The notes under the pieces were generated by a model. The model searched no databases, had not been told where the DNA came from, and saw only the letters and a program-made list of their open reading frames with translations. A stretch of 64,000 nucleotides of DNA, taken from the NCBI GenBank assembly GCA_031769625.1, contig JAUIMM010000124.1, positions 4,416,501 through 4,480,500 of the forward strand, read 5' to 3'. The DNA comes from Taudactylus pleione. Its lineage: Eukaryota; Chordata; Amphibia; Anura; Myobatrachidae. Within the stretch, counting starts at the first letter, position 1. Every line of letters begins with the position of its first letter. The translations under genes and the position numbers were made by a program. Below, piece by piece: positions 21,340 to 32,265 of the stretch.

Positions 21340-22029
21340 TGTCACAGCGTGCCGGACTCCTGCACTCACTTACCGGGTCCGGTGGCGCTGGTCTGCGGAT
21401 GGGCAGCGGGTGGTGCATCACCGGTATTCCCCGCTAGTCTCTGCCTCTCCTTCCTCTATCAGATGCAGGCGGACGTGGCTCCCTACGGGCGACCACTGAC
21501 CTGTTTAAAATTTAAAGGGCCATACACACGCCCTTAGTGACGTCACAGGAAGTGACAGGGGTAGCCCTGCATATATATAAAGTAGACTCTGGGAGCACTC
21601 CAGTGCCAGAGTATAAGCTCATTACCATACTCCAGCGTTCTGTGCATATCCTGATTATTGATCCTTGGCTTTGTTCATGACTCCATTTCTGTATGATCCC
21701 TGGTTCTGCGTTGATATCTGGTTCTGACCTCGGCTATTCCCTGTGACCCGTTTATGCCAGCTCCCTGGTACCATCTCATCTGTTTGATTTTGACCCAGCT
21801 TGTTGACTACACTAAAGTCTCCTGCACTCCGTCCAAAGTTCACCAGCACCTGTATAGGGAAACCTAACCTGAGGGCCGCGACCTGTGTGTCGGACGCAGC
21901 CAAGTCAATACCTTCTTGCGAGGGTCCCTGGTGAATACCGCCGGCACATTGGACTACGCGCCTCAGGAATAGGTCTAGCCAATTCCCTGCATAAGGGTTG
22001 CATCCACAATCCATCCGAGAGTTGTGACA
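21340..22029 (+). mobile_element. Ty3/gypsy 5' LTR
   Basis: A 690-bp LTR beginning TGTCACAG and ending GTTGTGACA, giving the 7-bp inverted termini TGTCACA/TGTGACA. A TATA-like stretch at 21,568-21,580 (TATATATAAAG) could start transcription. It lies 24 bp upstream of the gag ATG at 22,053. No second LTR was found downstream: the element breaks off in RT at about 24,318, so the 3' half is lost. Confidence 0.7.
21568..21580 (+). promoter_or_regulatory. TATA-like box in gypsy LTR
   Basis: TATATATAAAG about 230 bp into the LTR, in the sense direction of gag-pol and ahead of a GC-richer stretch that would be R. Position and sequence fit a core promoter. No further elements are clear. Confidence 0.4.
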
Positions 22030-22052
22030 GAATACTCTGGCCCTCAAAAAAC

Positions 22053-22942
22053 ATGGATGCTGCTGGAAACCCATCTCCATGAGACCTGCTCGAGAACCTT
22101 CTTTCTAGGGTCGAGACACAAGAAAAAGACCAGGCCCAGATTATGCAGTGTCTGCAGACCATAATGCAGCAAGTCGGTGCTGCTCAGTCGCCTCCAGTAC
22201 AGTTAACCTCCTCCTACGGTGACTGTACAAGCTGCGGGGGCTACCGCTCCATTATGCATTCCAAATCCTACGAAGTATGATGGGGATCCCAAAGGCTGTT
22301 GTGGATTCCTGAACCAATGCTCAATTCAATTTGAGTTCCAAGCAGCAAATTTTCCTTCAGAGAGAACAAAGGTGGCTTATGTCATCTCCCTGCTGTCTGG
22401 TCAGGCATTGGCCTGGGCTTCACCATTGTGGGAAAGGAATGATCCCCTGGTCAATGACAGGGCTGAGTTTCTGAAAGTTTTTCGGAGGGTCTTTGATGAG
22501 CCTGGACGAGTATCCTCTGCAGGGGGCAGCTATTTTGCAGCTGAAACAAGGCAATCAATCTACAGGACAGTATGCTGTGCAGTTTCGAACCCTTGCTTCA
22601 GAATTAGGGTGGAATAATGAAGCCCTGGTAGCCGCATTTATGCATGGGTTGTCAGATCAGATCAAAGATGTACTCGCATCCAGGGAATTGCCAACCACTT
22701 TAGATGATTTAATCTCCTTGTGTATCCGGGTAGGTCTTCGTCACAGGAAGAGATCAAGAGAGAAGCAACAGTCCCATCACTTCACATTGAAGCTCGCTCC
22801 ATGGTTCACGGCACCGGTGGAGTCTCGCCTTTCTGCCTCAGAGAGGGAGAGGAGGTTCAAAAAGAAGCTCTGTCTGTACTGTGGTGAACCGGGATATCTT
22901 CTTTCTGGCTGCTCAAAATGTCCAGGAAACGAGAACACCTAA
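22053..22942 (+). pseudogene. Ty3/gypsy gag, disabled
   Basis: The ATG at 22,053 starts MDAAGNPSP and meets a TGA at 22,080. The same frame then reads a coiled-coil-like stretch (ENLLSRVETQEKD). After a frame change near 22,205 the retrotransposon gag domain follows: KYDGDPKGCCGFLNQC, then a SLLSGQALAWASPLWE block, the typical capsid-like fold of Ty3/gypsy gag. A second shift lies near 22,500-22,560 around the duplicated DEPGR coding words. The C-terminus has a zinc knuckle CLYCGEPGYLLSGC in which the expected histidine is tyrosine (CAT to TAT). The architecture resembles sushi-like vertebrate gypsy elements. It is dead by stop, frameshifts and a lost metal ligand. Confidence 0.8.
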
Positions 22943-24318
22943 CTGATCAAGGGGTGGTCAGATTAGGTACGTTTCAACACACCCCAAAAGACTGTACTAT
23001 TCCTCAGCTTACCATCGATGTAACTCTGGTCCATGGAATTTCCTCCAAGATCTTTAAGGCTTTCTTAGATTCAGTTGCCGGTGGCAACTTCATTTCAACT
23101 AAGAAGGTACAAGAACTGGGAATTCCGAGTGTACCTCTGCAAACACCCTTATGTATCATTGGAGTGGATGGTAATAAACTTTCCACAGCTACCATCCACT
23201 CTCGAACGACAGAAATCTCCAAGCAGGTGGGCGCGCTCCATCGGGAGCAGATAGCATTCTACATACTTCCGTCAGCCGAGTATCCCGTCATCTTGGGTTT
23301 ACCTTGGCTCCACAAGCATACTCCTATTTTAGACTGGAAATGGGGACCTCAATGCCATGGGTTATGTTTGTTGTTGGTCAAACCCCCACATCGTGTTATC
23401 CTGAGTTCATTAACTTCTTCTGGAGATCCTCTTCCCGCTCCATACGGGTCCTTCAGGGATGTATTCTGTAAGAAGGCTGCTGAAATGCTTCCTGCACACA
23501 GGGAGTGGGATTGTGCTATAGACTTGTTACCCGGGAAGATGCCTCCTCGTGGAAGAGTATTTCCTCTTTCACTTCCTGAGTCCCAAGCAGTATCAGAATA
23601 TGTTAAAGAGAATTTGGAACGGGTTTCTTTAGGGAGTCTACATCAACCACTGGAGCCGGCCTGTTCTTTGTCAAAAAGAAGGACGGGGGTTAAGACCATG
23701 CATTGACTACTGGGGCCTGAACGCCATTACCATCAAAGACCGGTATCCTCTACCCTTGATTTCTGAGCTCTTCGACTGAATCAAAGGAGTGAGGATTTTC
23801 AATGAAAACTAGATCTTCGTGGGGCCTACAAGCTGATCAGAATATGACCCGGGACGAGTGGAAGACAGCCTTTAACGTGATGGCCACTACGAATATTTAG
23901 TCATGCCTTTTGGATTAAGTAATGCACCAGCTGTCTTTCAAAAATATATAAATCATATCTTCCGTGACTTACTATACAATATGTAGTGGTATACTTGGAT
24001 GACATCCTAATATTCTCTGAAGACGAAAAGAGTCATCACCAACATGTATGTGAAGTACTGTCCCGACTTCGGGCCAGCCAGCTTTTCTGTAAGCTTGAGA
24101 AATACTCCTTCAAACAAAAGGAACTAATGTTTCTAGCATATATTATTTCAAGCTCCTGCCTTCAGATGGACCCAGAAAAGCTTACCGCAATCAACAACTG
24201 GCCCCGCCCAGTCGTATTGAAAGCAATACAGCGCTTTTTGGGTTTTTGCAATTTTTACCGCTAATTCATCAGGAACTACTCATCCATCGCAGCTTCCATC
24301 ACTGCTCTTAAATTTTAA
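22918..24318 (+). pseudogene. Ty3/gypsy pol relic (protease, RT), 3'-truncated
   Basis: Overlaps the gag end by 25 bp in another frame. The retropepsin domain (about 23,040-23,350) has FLDSVAGGNFIS where the catalytic triplet should be DSG, so Gly is replaced by Val. RT follows with the IDLLPGKMPP region, a frame change at about 23,690, [24 protein letters not shown], and the catalytic YLDD in VVYLDDILIFSE (from 23,986). It continues through the thumb (RFLGFCNFYR) and stops at 24,262. A few more RT residues persist to about 24,318, then the homology ends. RNase H, integrase and the 3' LTR are missing. At least three stops or shifts occur between 23,700 and 23,985. Confidence 0.85.
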
Positions 24319-25620
24319 AGTTACCTTTTTTGACCTCTAATTATACTTAATGGCTCATCAAATTAATGTAATGACAAATCTTGAATTTACATTTTTGTCA
24401 TCTTATGTAGTTATTGACTTATTCAAGTCTACAATTTTTGGCATAAATGAATATAGAATACAACTATCTCCACAGACTATGATTGAGATATTTAAATAAT
24501 TAAAGCAATATATTATTTACATTTTTACAGACTTTAATTTAAAATGCCATTACATTACAAGAAGTTTATATTTCAATGTATATTTATTGACATTTTATGT
24601 TAGTCCAAGCTAAATTTAGGGGCATATTCAATTGCCGTTGATATTTAGAAAAACCCAGCTGTTTTTTCTCGCAAGAGCAAGTCCAATTTTCCTAATATTA
24701 TTATTTTAAAGAAAAATTGTCTGAACTTGTCTTTGCACCCATAAGACACCTCCCTTCCTTATAAATAATTAAGCAATTGGAAATTTCCAATTAGCTTAAA
24801 TAGTCTAATTACCTTACGTTCTAGCAGCGCTGTCCTTCTCCTCCGCTTCCCTGACAGAAGTCATTTAATCTTCCTCCTTGTCTTCCACAGTCTGTGTGCA
24901 GTGCCGGCTCCCTCACTATGTCAGGAGCCGAGTGCTGCATATAATGCTAAAGTGAAGCACCTTGCTCCTGTCACTGAGGAGTCGGCACTTTGGTGTCACC
25001 CCTCAAAGCCACTGCCTGTCACTTGTCCCCTGTCACTATCGATATCACTGTGTTTGAGACCCTTTGTCACTGCGTGTGAGACCCCCTGTCACTATCTCCG
25101 GCTGAAGCCCAGCGACTCCAGGGGTATCTGGTTAGTCTTCCAGGTGGCTTTTCTGGTCGCTGCTAGAGCTAGGGCTGGGAGCTGAAAAGCTCGGGGAAGG
25201 GGGCACGGAGCTGCAGAGCATGCTCACTGTGGTGTAAGCGAGCAATCCCCCGGCAATCAGACGGCTACACTGGCTGATGATGCGATCGGTCTCTACTGGC
25301 TCCTTCTTCACTTCACTTCATCAGATTGAAGTAATTAACATATTCCATGGCCACGGAACTGGTGGGAAGGCTGGAGCCACTCATTGCCAGCTCTGATGCC
25401 ATCATCCTGCTACTCACAGCCCTCCACAGGGTTGGCTACAATTTTTTTGTAGTCCCCTTTGTCTGCAAAGACTTTATCAACCAATTTGTTTAGTTTGAAG
25501 AGAAGTAATTCAAAATTGGTTGCGAGACCCATGGAATTGTTTTGCAGCTGAAATTATGCCCCTTAAAGTTGAGATCTCAATGATAATTATTACTGTTAGT
25601 TTATTGCAACATTTGAGTCA
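24319..25620. other. no gene seen
   Basis: 24,319-24,880 is AT-rich. GGGGCATATTCAATTG at 24,621 resembles the end of a dispersed MITE, but no partner end was found. 24,890-25,400 is GC-richer, with repeated GTCACT words, and no protein is recognised. Confidence 0.35.
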
Positions 25621-25639
25621 AATGTAATTAGTGTACTGT

Positions 25640-25950
25640 GGGGATGATTCAGCATTGCACATATGTGCAATGCTGAACGCAGATTCCTGATTATCGGGAA
25701 TCTGTGCGTGCGCAGGACCCATTCTGTGAATGTGCAGAACGGGTCCTGCGTGATCGCACGCAACCCCTTCTATGCCTCTAGATTGACAGGCAGAGGCATT
25801 TAAGGGGCGGTACGGGGTCGGGAACAGACAATGTTCCTGGAAACGGAGGCATGTCCGCCCCATTTTCTGGGAGTGGCAAGGCCAGGGGCTGCGGCCCAGT
25901 GCCATTCATAATCATGAATGGTTTTTCTCCAAGTGCCAGCAATCGGAAAA
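25640..25950. mobile_element. probable MITE with internal palindromes
   Basis: A perfect 30-bp palindrome centred on TTGCACATATGTGCAA (25,648-25,677) opens the segment. Further paired blocks follow: AGATTCC..GGAATCT (25,680-25,703) and GCAGGACCCATTCTG with CAGAACGGGTCCTGC (25,711-25,750). Non-coding and GC-rich between AT-rich flanks. No target duplication could be fixed. Confidence 0.45.
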
Positions 25951-26182
25951 CATGATTTAGTCAAACAATTCTTAGTAAATATTTTGAGTTTATTTTAAAC
26001 AATCTCACTCATTTCCCTGCAATGCCTAGTGTGTTTAATACTCGGACAGATATGATTCTTAATAAATTTACCCCCTTGAGCTTACTGAGTACAAATGCTC
26101 CATTTCATCCACAATCATCTGTTTCTGCTTCCAGTGATTATCACATATTTAAAATGAGTTCTAGCATACATTTAGGGACAAA

Positions 26183-26782
26183 GGGCCTGATTCAGAGCCG
26201 CTCGTAAGCGGCCGCTTGTTCACACTGAGCAATGTTCGCACAACTGCGCATGCGTACGGATTGTAATACGCATGCGCGAACCAGTCAGTGCGGCCGAAAA
26301 ATCGTTTGTTCGCAAAATAGCGAATATCTGCTATTTTGAGTGACAGGAGGAGGCGTATGTGGGTGGTAACAGGGGAAGGTGCTTGAAAACGGGGAGTGGA
26401 ATTCAGAACGCAGGCGTGCTTAAAGGTCAAAACGGGTGTTTTATGGGTGTGCATAATTAATACAGCAGCGTCAGCGACCACGTCACTTGTTTTTTTTTTA
26501 ATCAGAACTACTCGCAAAATAGCGGTTGAAAAAACCAACCACAAGAATAGCGAGCAGTTCATACGCTGTTCAATGTACTCGATTAATCTAATAAATAGCG
26601 GACATGACGTATGATGCGAGCGGCCAGGGGGCGTATTTTTCAAAATTTCGACCGCAACTTTTGCTCGCTCGTTCAGACTTAGAGGCGTGAACAGACCGCA
26701 AAGTGCGAACGGTTCATTTGAATAGCCACCCCTTTTTTTTAAACGAATGACCGCAAATAGCGAGCGGCTCTGAATCAGGCCC
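26183..26782. mobile_element. MITE family 1, copy 2 (3-bp TSD)
   Basis: A 600-bp copy of the element at 20,643 with cleaner termini: GGGCCTGATTCAGAGCCGCTCG at the left and CGAGCGGCTCTGAATCAGGCCC at the right. It is flanked by AAA at 26,180-26,182 and 26,783-26,785. The body matches copy 1 with many substitutions, so the two insertions are not recent. It is non-coding. Confidence 0.85.
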
Positions 26783-27119
26783 AAATTCTTGAGCTCCTAT
26801 ATTACTCATAATCCAGCTTTGCTGCGTACCTTTGTTGTGTGTTTTCCCTATATTTCTGAATATCCACTACAGGTATTCAATATTTTAGTTACTGGAATAC
26901 CCTACTGCATGTAAAGCCAGTATGTAACTGACATCTAGTATCCCCAGAATGAATAAATCTGCTTTGTGAATAAGTCATTGGGTCAAAAAGCGTTGGTAAA
27001 TTGCCAACTCTATGTAATTATTATTCCTTTATTTGTATATTGGCAGCATATTCTGTAAAACTGTACAATCAGTAGAAAAAAAGTCATACAATTGCTAAGA
27101 AATATTATAAAAACGGGAA

Positions 27120-27809
27120 ACTTCTGGCAGTTGAACGCTGTCTGCTCCGAATCCCATCTCCTGCTGTTTCGTGCCCAATCCTGGTTGCAGTGTGGCGGCG
27201 GCTCCTGATGGCTCCATCGGGCCTCCTAGAGGTCAGTAGCGCATTAGTTATACCTTTTCCCTGGCAGCCGAAGTGCACATCTCTCTAAAGCTTCTGTCTG
27301 GTGGCCCCAGGACACAGTTACAGCCTCCTGTCTGCAAAGAAGATGTGATCTGCTCACTTTCTGCTATTGCCACCCATATCTCCTTCTGATCACTGCATAT
27401 TGTATTTCATCTAACACTCTTTACAGCACACCAGTCAGCTGCACTTTTACCTCCTGGACGATGAGGCCCTGCTACTCATTGAATTTAGTGTTCCCGCTGG
27501 GCTGTTTAAGCGGGCGCCGCATCTATTCACCACAAGGTGAGAGCTTGGGGAAAGCCCAGCTCCTCTGTTAGTGCTGGGCATGCCCCCAAGTGTGACAAAT
27601 TGGGGGCGTGTCAAAGATATGCTCCTCCCCCAATCATCCATGCCCCCTTTTTGGGAGCATGCACGCCTTAAGTGCGCACAGAAGATGCTCTCCCCGTGAC
27701 TCTGTGCCTTGCCCTCCCTGCTTTCTAGCAGGAACACTATAGCTGTGTGGGTTTAGTCTCTATTTCTATCTGTTTTGGGTCTCTTGCTATTGGATTTTTT
27801 TCTCAAATA
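27120..27809 (+). other. probable L1 5'UTR
   Basis: GC-richer sequence leading directly into the L1 ORF1 start at 27,810, with GTGTGGCGGCGGCTCCTGATGG near 27,192. It carries no sensible frame of its own. Its position suggests the internal promoter region of the L1 copy. This rests on location only. Confidence 0.35.
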
Positions 27810-29070
27810 TGCCTCCCAAGCATTCTAATGATCCCTTACCACCTCCAGTGAAATTTTCTGGCACAAAACAGGCTCCATCCTTAGCCCCTTCGTCCTCTGC
27901 AGCCTGTTCAGCAACTGTTTCAACACCAAGGGGCACCTCAAGCCTTATTTTAGGTGGATTGTGACACTGAACCCTGATTACTGTCAAGACCCTCTGTCAA
28001 GTGCTCTCAGCCTCCAATGACTTCACTGCCACTATCCGAGTGATCTGCCATAGGCACTAGCACAGGTAGTCTGGAGCACAAAATGGGGGAACTGGTGACC
28101 TCACACAACAATTTGGTAACAGCTTATGATCAACTTCAAGTGGAGATGACTGCTCTTAGAGATAAAATGGCTGACATGGAGGATTGCTCCTCTAGAAACA
28201 ACATCATTTGAGGCATCCCTGACTTGGTCTCCAGTTCAAATTTGATGACCTCTATGTCTCACTTTTGCAAGCTGTAAACAAACTAAGATGACAGAGACCT
28301 CCTTATAGACCGGATTCACAGTCTACCAAGGCCTTGGATGGTCTCTGGTACTCTCCCCAGGGATATGGTCCTTTTTTTTACTACCAAGGAACGAATCCTA
28401 CAGTTGGCAAGGATGGCCAGGAACTCTGATCTTCTGGGTTGTCTACAACTTTTTCTGTATTTCTCTGTGGTTATTGTTGCTAAACCAGGTCTCCTTTCTC
28501 AGAAAGGTGTGTGTGCAACTACAGGAAATTAAATGGGGACACCTAGGTGATTTTAATTTGGTCCTTGACTCCAAATTAGATAGCTCCTATAACTTGTCTG
28601 CTTCAGTCTCCCGCTGGATTGCTGGACCCTTGCACTCCATAATCTCCTAGTCGAATTCGACTTGTTTGATGTCTAATGTTCCCCTACCAACTCCAGTGAA
28701 ATTTTCTGGCACAAAACAGGCTCCGTCCTTAGCCCCTTTATCCTCTGCAGCCTGTTCAGCAACTGTTTCAACACCAAGGAGCACCTCAAGCCTTCTTTTA
28801 GGTGGATTGTGACACTGAAGCCCTGATTACCGTCAAGACCCTCTGTCAAGTGCTCTCAGCCTTTCAGACTGAACTTTCCTAGTTATTTTGCTTGATGCAG
28901 TAAATGCTTTTGACTTGATTACTTAGAACCATCATAAAATTTATTTGTTTGGATGTTCTTTAGATACAAGACTGTCTCTCCCAAAACATGAGTTGAGAGT
29001 CACTAAATGCTACCAGAAATGGGGCTCTTATCTGGAAGAACTTGAAGAAGAGATTTATTCTAACAAATGA
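27810..29070 (+). pseudogene. L1/Tx1 LINE, internally deleted (ORF1 plus pieces of ORF2)
   Basis: The ATG at 27,810 opens MPPKHSNDPLPPP, a Pro/Ser-rich start. After a stop, 28,070-28,330 reads as the coiled coil and RRM-edge part of an L1 ORF1 protein (KMADMEDCSSRNNII, then GIPDL). 28,320-28,440 matches the ORF1 C-terminus (RIHSLPRPW, then PRDMVLFFTTKERIL). Near 28,540 it jumps into ORF2 endonuclease (HLGDFNLVLDSKLDSS, the GGDFN block with HLG). 28,880-29,060 holds RT-like LDAVNAFDLITW and a C-terminal scrap. A block of ORF1 (27,831-28,015) recurs at 28,682-28,865. It is grossly rearranged and dead. Confidence 0.7.
28682..28865 (+). repeat. direct duplicate of L1 ORF1 segment 27,831-28,015
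   Basis: CCACCTCCAGTGAAATTTTC at 27,840 and CCAACTCCAGTGAAATTTTC at 28,687 begin two blocks of about 184 bp that match almost base for base, up to GTGCTCTCAGCCT. They lie about 850 bp apart in the same direction. Likely origins are a template switch during reverse transcription or a second L1 inserting into the first. Confidence 0.8.
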
Positions 29071-29841
29071 AAGTGTCAGAGACCACTAAATGGCAACTAA
29101 TTAGACAATCTGAGTGATTTTAAGGGTTGTAGAATGATTCACAGATGTTCACAAATTCCATGGACTACTGGGTCCTATCTGTCCCACAATCCGTTCATGC
29201 CCCCCCCCCACACCTCCTTCTCGACTTTTGTTGTATTGTCCCCTATACCTGTAACTGTATCTGAAAATGTGGCTCAGCGCTTGGTATATATACAAACAAT
29301 AATAAATAAATATATGTAACATGAAAAAGACACTCCTCTTAATCAAAGGTGGTAGCATATCTTGAAAAGTGTACTGTTTAATAATAACATGTTAAGTGGT
29401 AAATTTATGAAAAAGGGTGTTGACTACACACAGGTGAATCCAAACCATGCAATGTGAAAAAAAGTGTTCACATAGTGGTCAAATTTATTGGTGTACCGAA
29501 TAAAAATAAAAAGTATGCTTATCTGTCCACTTTTTGAATCCTGTGTCCTTCATTGGTCACTCCAAAGCCAAGAATTCATTCAGGTGGCTACACATAGGAA
29601 CAAAATAACTAATATATATTATGATACCACCAAGTACATAAATATGTGCACTGAATGTAATAAATGAATAAATGTGCTCAAAAAGCATTGTTCCAAGGAA
29701 CTTTTCAAAGGCATCTTTATGGGCTACCAGATTTAGGTGAAGCTCTATGATCCAATCACATAAATGGACTCCACAGACACCATAGATATCATAATAAAAC
29801 AAAACAACTTAGATTGCAGTATATTATTAATCACATGAGTT
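29071..29841. other. LINE tail and unassigned sequence
   Basis: 29,130-29,330 has GGCTCAGCGCTTGGTATATATAC and an AATAATAAATAAATA run, resembling the 3' end of a vertebrate LINE. After this, to 29,841, the sequence is AT-rich with no gene seen. Confidence 0.35.
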
Positions 29842-29849
29842 ATTTAATG

Positions 29850-30367
29850 GGGAAGCAGTCGGGAAGCCGACGTACGAAATCTTGACCGCTGGCTTCCCGA
29901 CTGTCTAATCCCGGCAAGGTACAAATGACAGGAGTCGCAATCCCGATGCCTGTCATTAGACCTACGCCGGAAGCAACAACACCGCGGGGGGGAGAGTTAG
30001 GTTAGGGGCTCCCGGGGGGAACTTACGGTTAGGCACGCCCCTGGGAGGTTAGGGTTAGGCTAGGGGAAGGGGGGGTTAGGGTTAGGCACCTCGGGGGGAG
30101 GTTAGGGTTAGGCACCCCCTTGGACGATTTAGGGCTAGGCTGCGGGGAAGAGGGGGTTAGGTTTAGGCACTTAGAGGGGGGTTAGGGATAGGCACTTGGG
30201 GGAGAGGGTTAGAGTTAGGCACCCCTAAAGGAGGGTTAGTGTTAGGTGGTAAAAATAGGTAAGTTAATATTTACCTTTCTAGCTTTGGGACCTTCACCCC
30301 TGCCGGGCTTCCGATGTCGGGATTAGAACCGCCGGCCATGTGGCCGACAGTAAATCATACTGATTCC
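29850..30367. mobile_element. foldback element with GGTTAGGGTTAGG minisatellite core, 8-bp TSD
   Basis: A 518-bp element flanked by identical ATTTAATG repeats (29,842-29,849 and 30,368-30,375). The outer parts carry GCCGG, CTTCCCGACTG and CCCGACATCGG-like complementary blocks. The core (about 29,996-30,250) repeats GGTTAGGGTTAGGCACC with G-rich spacers. It is the same family as 56,715-57,205: both have AATCCCGGCAAGGTAC, ATGACAGG and CATTAGACCTAC ahead of the core, and CTTCACC, GGGCTTCC and GCCGGCCATG after it. It is non-coding. An 8-bp TSD points to hAT-type integration, by inference. Confidence 0.85.
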
Positions 30368-30395
30368 ATTTAATGTGTGTGTTTGTATGTGTGTG

Positions 30396-30409
30396 TGTAT
30401 CTATCTATC

Positions 30410-30473
<64 letters not shown>

Positions 30474-30474
30474 G
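30396..30474. repeat. (TATC)n microsatellite
   Basis: About 19 tetranucleotide units of TATC/CTAT, with one TTTATC interruption at 30,419-30,424. Confidence 0.97.
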
Positions 30475-30479
30475 TGGTA

Positions 30480-31140
30480 TAGGGCCCTTCACATTTAAAA
30501 AGGGTTAAAAAGGGAATTAGATCTTTATACCAGAGTTGTGGTTCTTCAAATATTGCAAAAACCATAATCCAATTATACAGTCAATTAATACTCCCCTGTA
30601 TATATAAGAGGGCTGTTACAAACAACCGTGGGTCAGTCGTTCCCAAATAATTCTGAAAAAAAAAGAGAAATGGCACCTCTTAGTGTAGTATGGTCTGATA
30701 ATTAGTCTTTCCCATCACCCTAGAAGTGAAGGTGTACCCAATGCAGTGGTTCCCAACCACTTCGAATGCACAGGTGAGACCTTCTTCTCAGTGAGTGATT
30801 CCAAATTACATTGTAGTACCAGCCTGGGATACTCTCTTTTAGGGGATCACCCGACTATTCAACCTCAGTTTGAAGCAGTATATAAGACATACATAGAGGA
30901 GAAAAAGTACAAATGCAATAGTGTAACACAATTTACACCATTTATTTATATAAAAAACATAAAATGTCCATACAATATATAAAAACAAATTAAGATTATC
31001 TGGTGGAGAACCATTCCAGTTCTCAATTTTCCATCACCAAGAGAGTAGAGGTACTGTCCTCAACGCGTTTCGTCCTTTTGTCTTAAGCTGGACTTCATCA
31101 GGGGTTTAAATCTTCAAGTTAGTAATTTTAATTATGTGAT
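30480..31140 (-). mobile_element. PLE tail fragment with hammerhead-like motif
   Basis: On the minus strand 31,101-31,067 reads CTGATGA, one extra A, GTCC...GGAC, GAAAC, GC, GTT. This is the same motif order as in the PLE units at 14.5, 16.9 and 60.1 kb, but with unrelated surrounding sequence, so it marks a third PLE family. GTCC/GGAC form a perfect 4-bp stem II. Flanking sequence (30,480-31,060) has no coding frame. Assignment to PLE rests on this motif and its CCTGATGAAG context. Confidence 0.5.
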
Positions 31141-32265
31141 GTCATCCAAATACAGGGCTGTAATTAGGGTGGTGCGGCTGGTGCCACCGCACAGAGCGCA
31201 GTGTGCCCTTGGGTGGAACCTGCCGCCCACCACAATATCTCTTTGTTGGGATGCCCACTACTATATATATATATATTAGCAGCGGTGCACCTGGCTCCAT
31301 TCCTTTATGCCGGTCCATACAGTAGCCAACGGCTGCCCTCCACCCACCCATGGCCGCTGCCATGATCGGAGCTGAGCTCCGATCGGGCAAATGTAGAAGC
31401 TTAATAGAAAACAAAATTGGCTATAGGGGAGCTGCTGCGCATTCCCAGCCACAGCAGCTCCTCCACAAGCCTTTGTCAGTCACCACTGATGGCTCCGCCT
31501 CCATCCCCTCCATGGTCCGGCCCCACCTCCAGGATAATCTCCATGAGCAGGCAGCAGCCTGCACAAGGACGCTGTAGCTGGCCACACCACAGAAGCAGTG
31601 GGCAGCAGGTAAGTGTTGGTGGACAAACGGACACACTCTGGAGATTGATGCTGAGACACACACTGGGGCTGGGGTGGGAATGAGGCCACACTGGGGCTGG
31701 GGGATTAGTCTAGGACACACACTGGGGCTGAGGGGGGGAATGAGGCCACACTGGGGCTAGGGGGGACTGATGGTGAGAGACACACTGGGGCTGGGAGGGA
31801 CTGATGCTGAGACACACACTGGGGTTGGGTGAATGAGGCTGAGAGCCACAGGGGGACCTAGGGATGGAGAGACATAGAGGGGTCTGGAGTAACACGGGGG
31901 CCTGGAGAGACTGGAATTGTTTGATCAGGGAAATTCACATTTTGCCCTGCACAAAAACTTCTGTTGCTATGTATTAACTGATGAAATTTCCCAGGCTGGT
32001 TTTCCACCCCAATCCGCCCCTGGCTGCGCCTCCCCCAGCCGAGCACTTGGAAGGAAGTCTGCTTCAGCACTTGGCTTTTTTTGTTATGGACAGGGGGGAC
32101 ATTATAACATCTCTCCTGTCCAGTCTCCACATAGTGGCAAAAATGAAGAGTGAGGAGCCATTTATCTGGGCGCGCAGGCAGCATCCAGTACAGTGACAGT
32201 GTCACATTGTCCACCCTCAGTCCATTCCAGACATGGTCGTCGGTCTGTGTGCCTGGTCAGAGTAT
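31141..32265. other. unassigned repeats including a minisatellite
   Basis: 31,615-31,860 is an imperfect minisatellite with units of roughly 30-45 bp built on CACACTGGGGCTGGG and GACTGATGCTGAGACACA. A similar array with GCTGACACACATGCTGGGG lies at 56,085-56,300 within a hAT element, so the two may derive from one repeat family. 31,142-31,400 looks like the start of a dispersed repeat (GTGGTGCGGCTGGTGCC). No gene. Confidence 0.4.

Noticed and set aside
31154..32028. hAT element with ends CAGGGCTGTAATT and AATCCGCCCCTG
   Set aside because: The termini pair only loosely and the flanking 8-mers differ, so no target duplication supports it.
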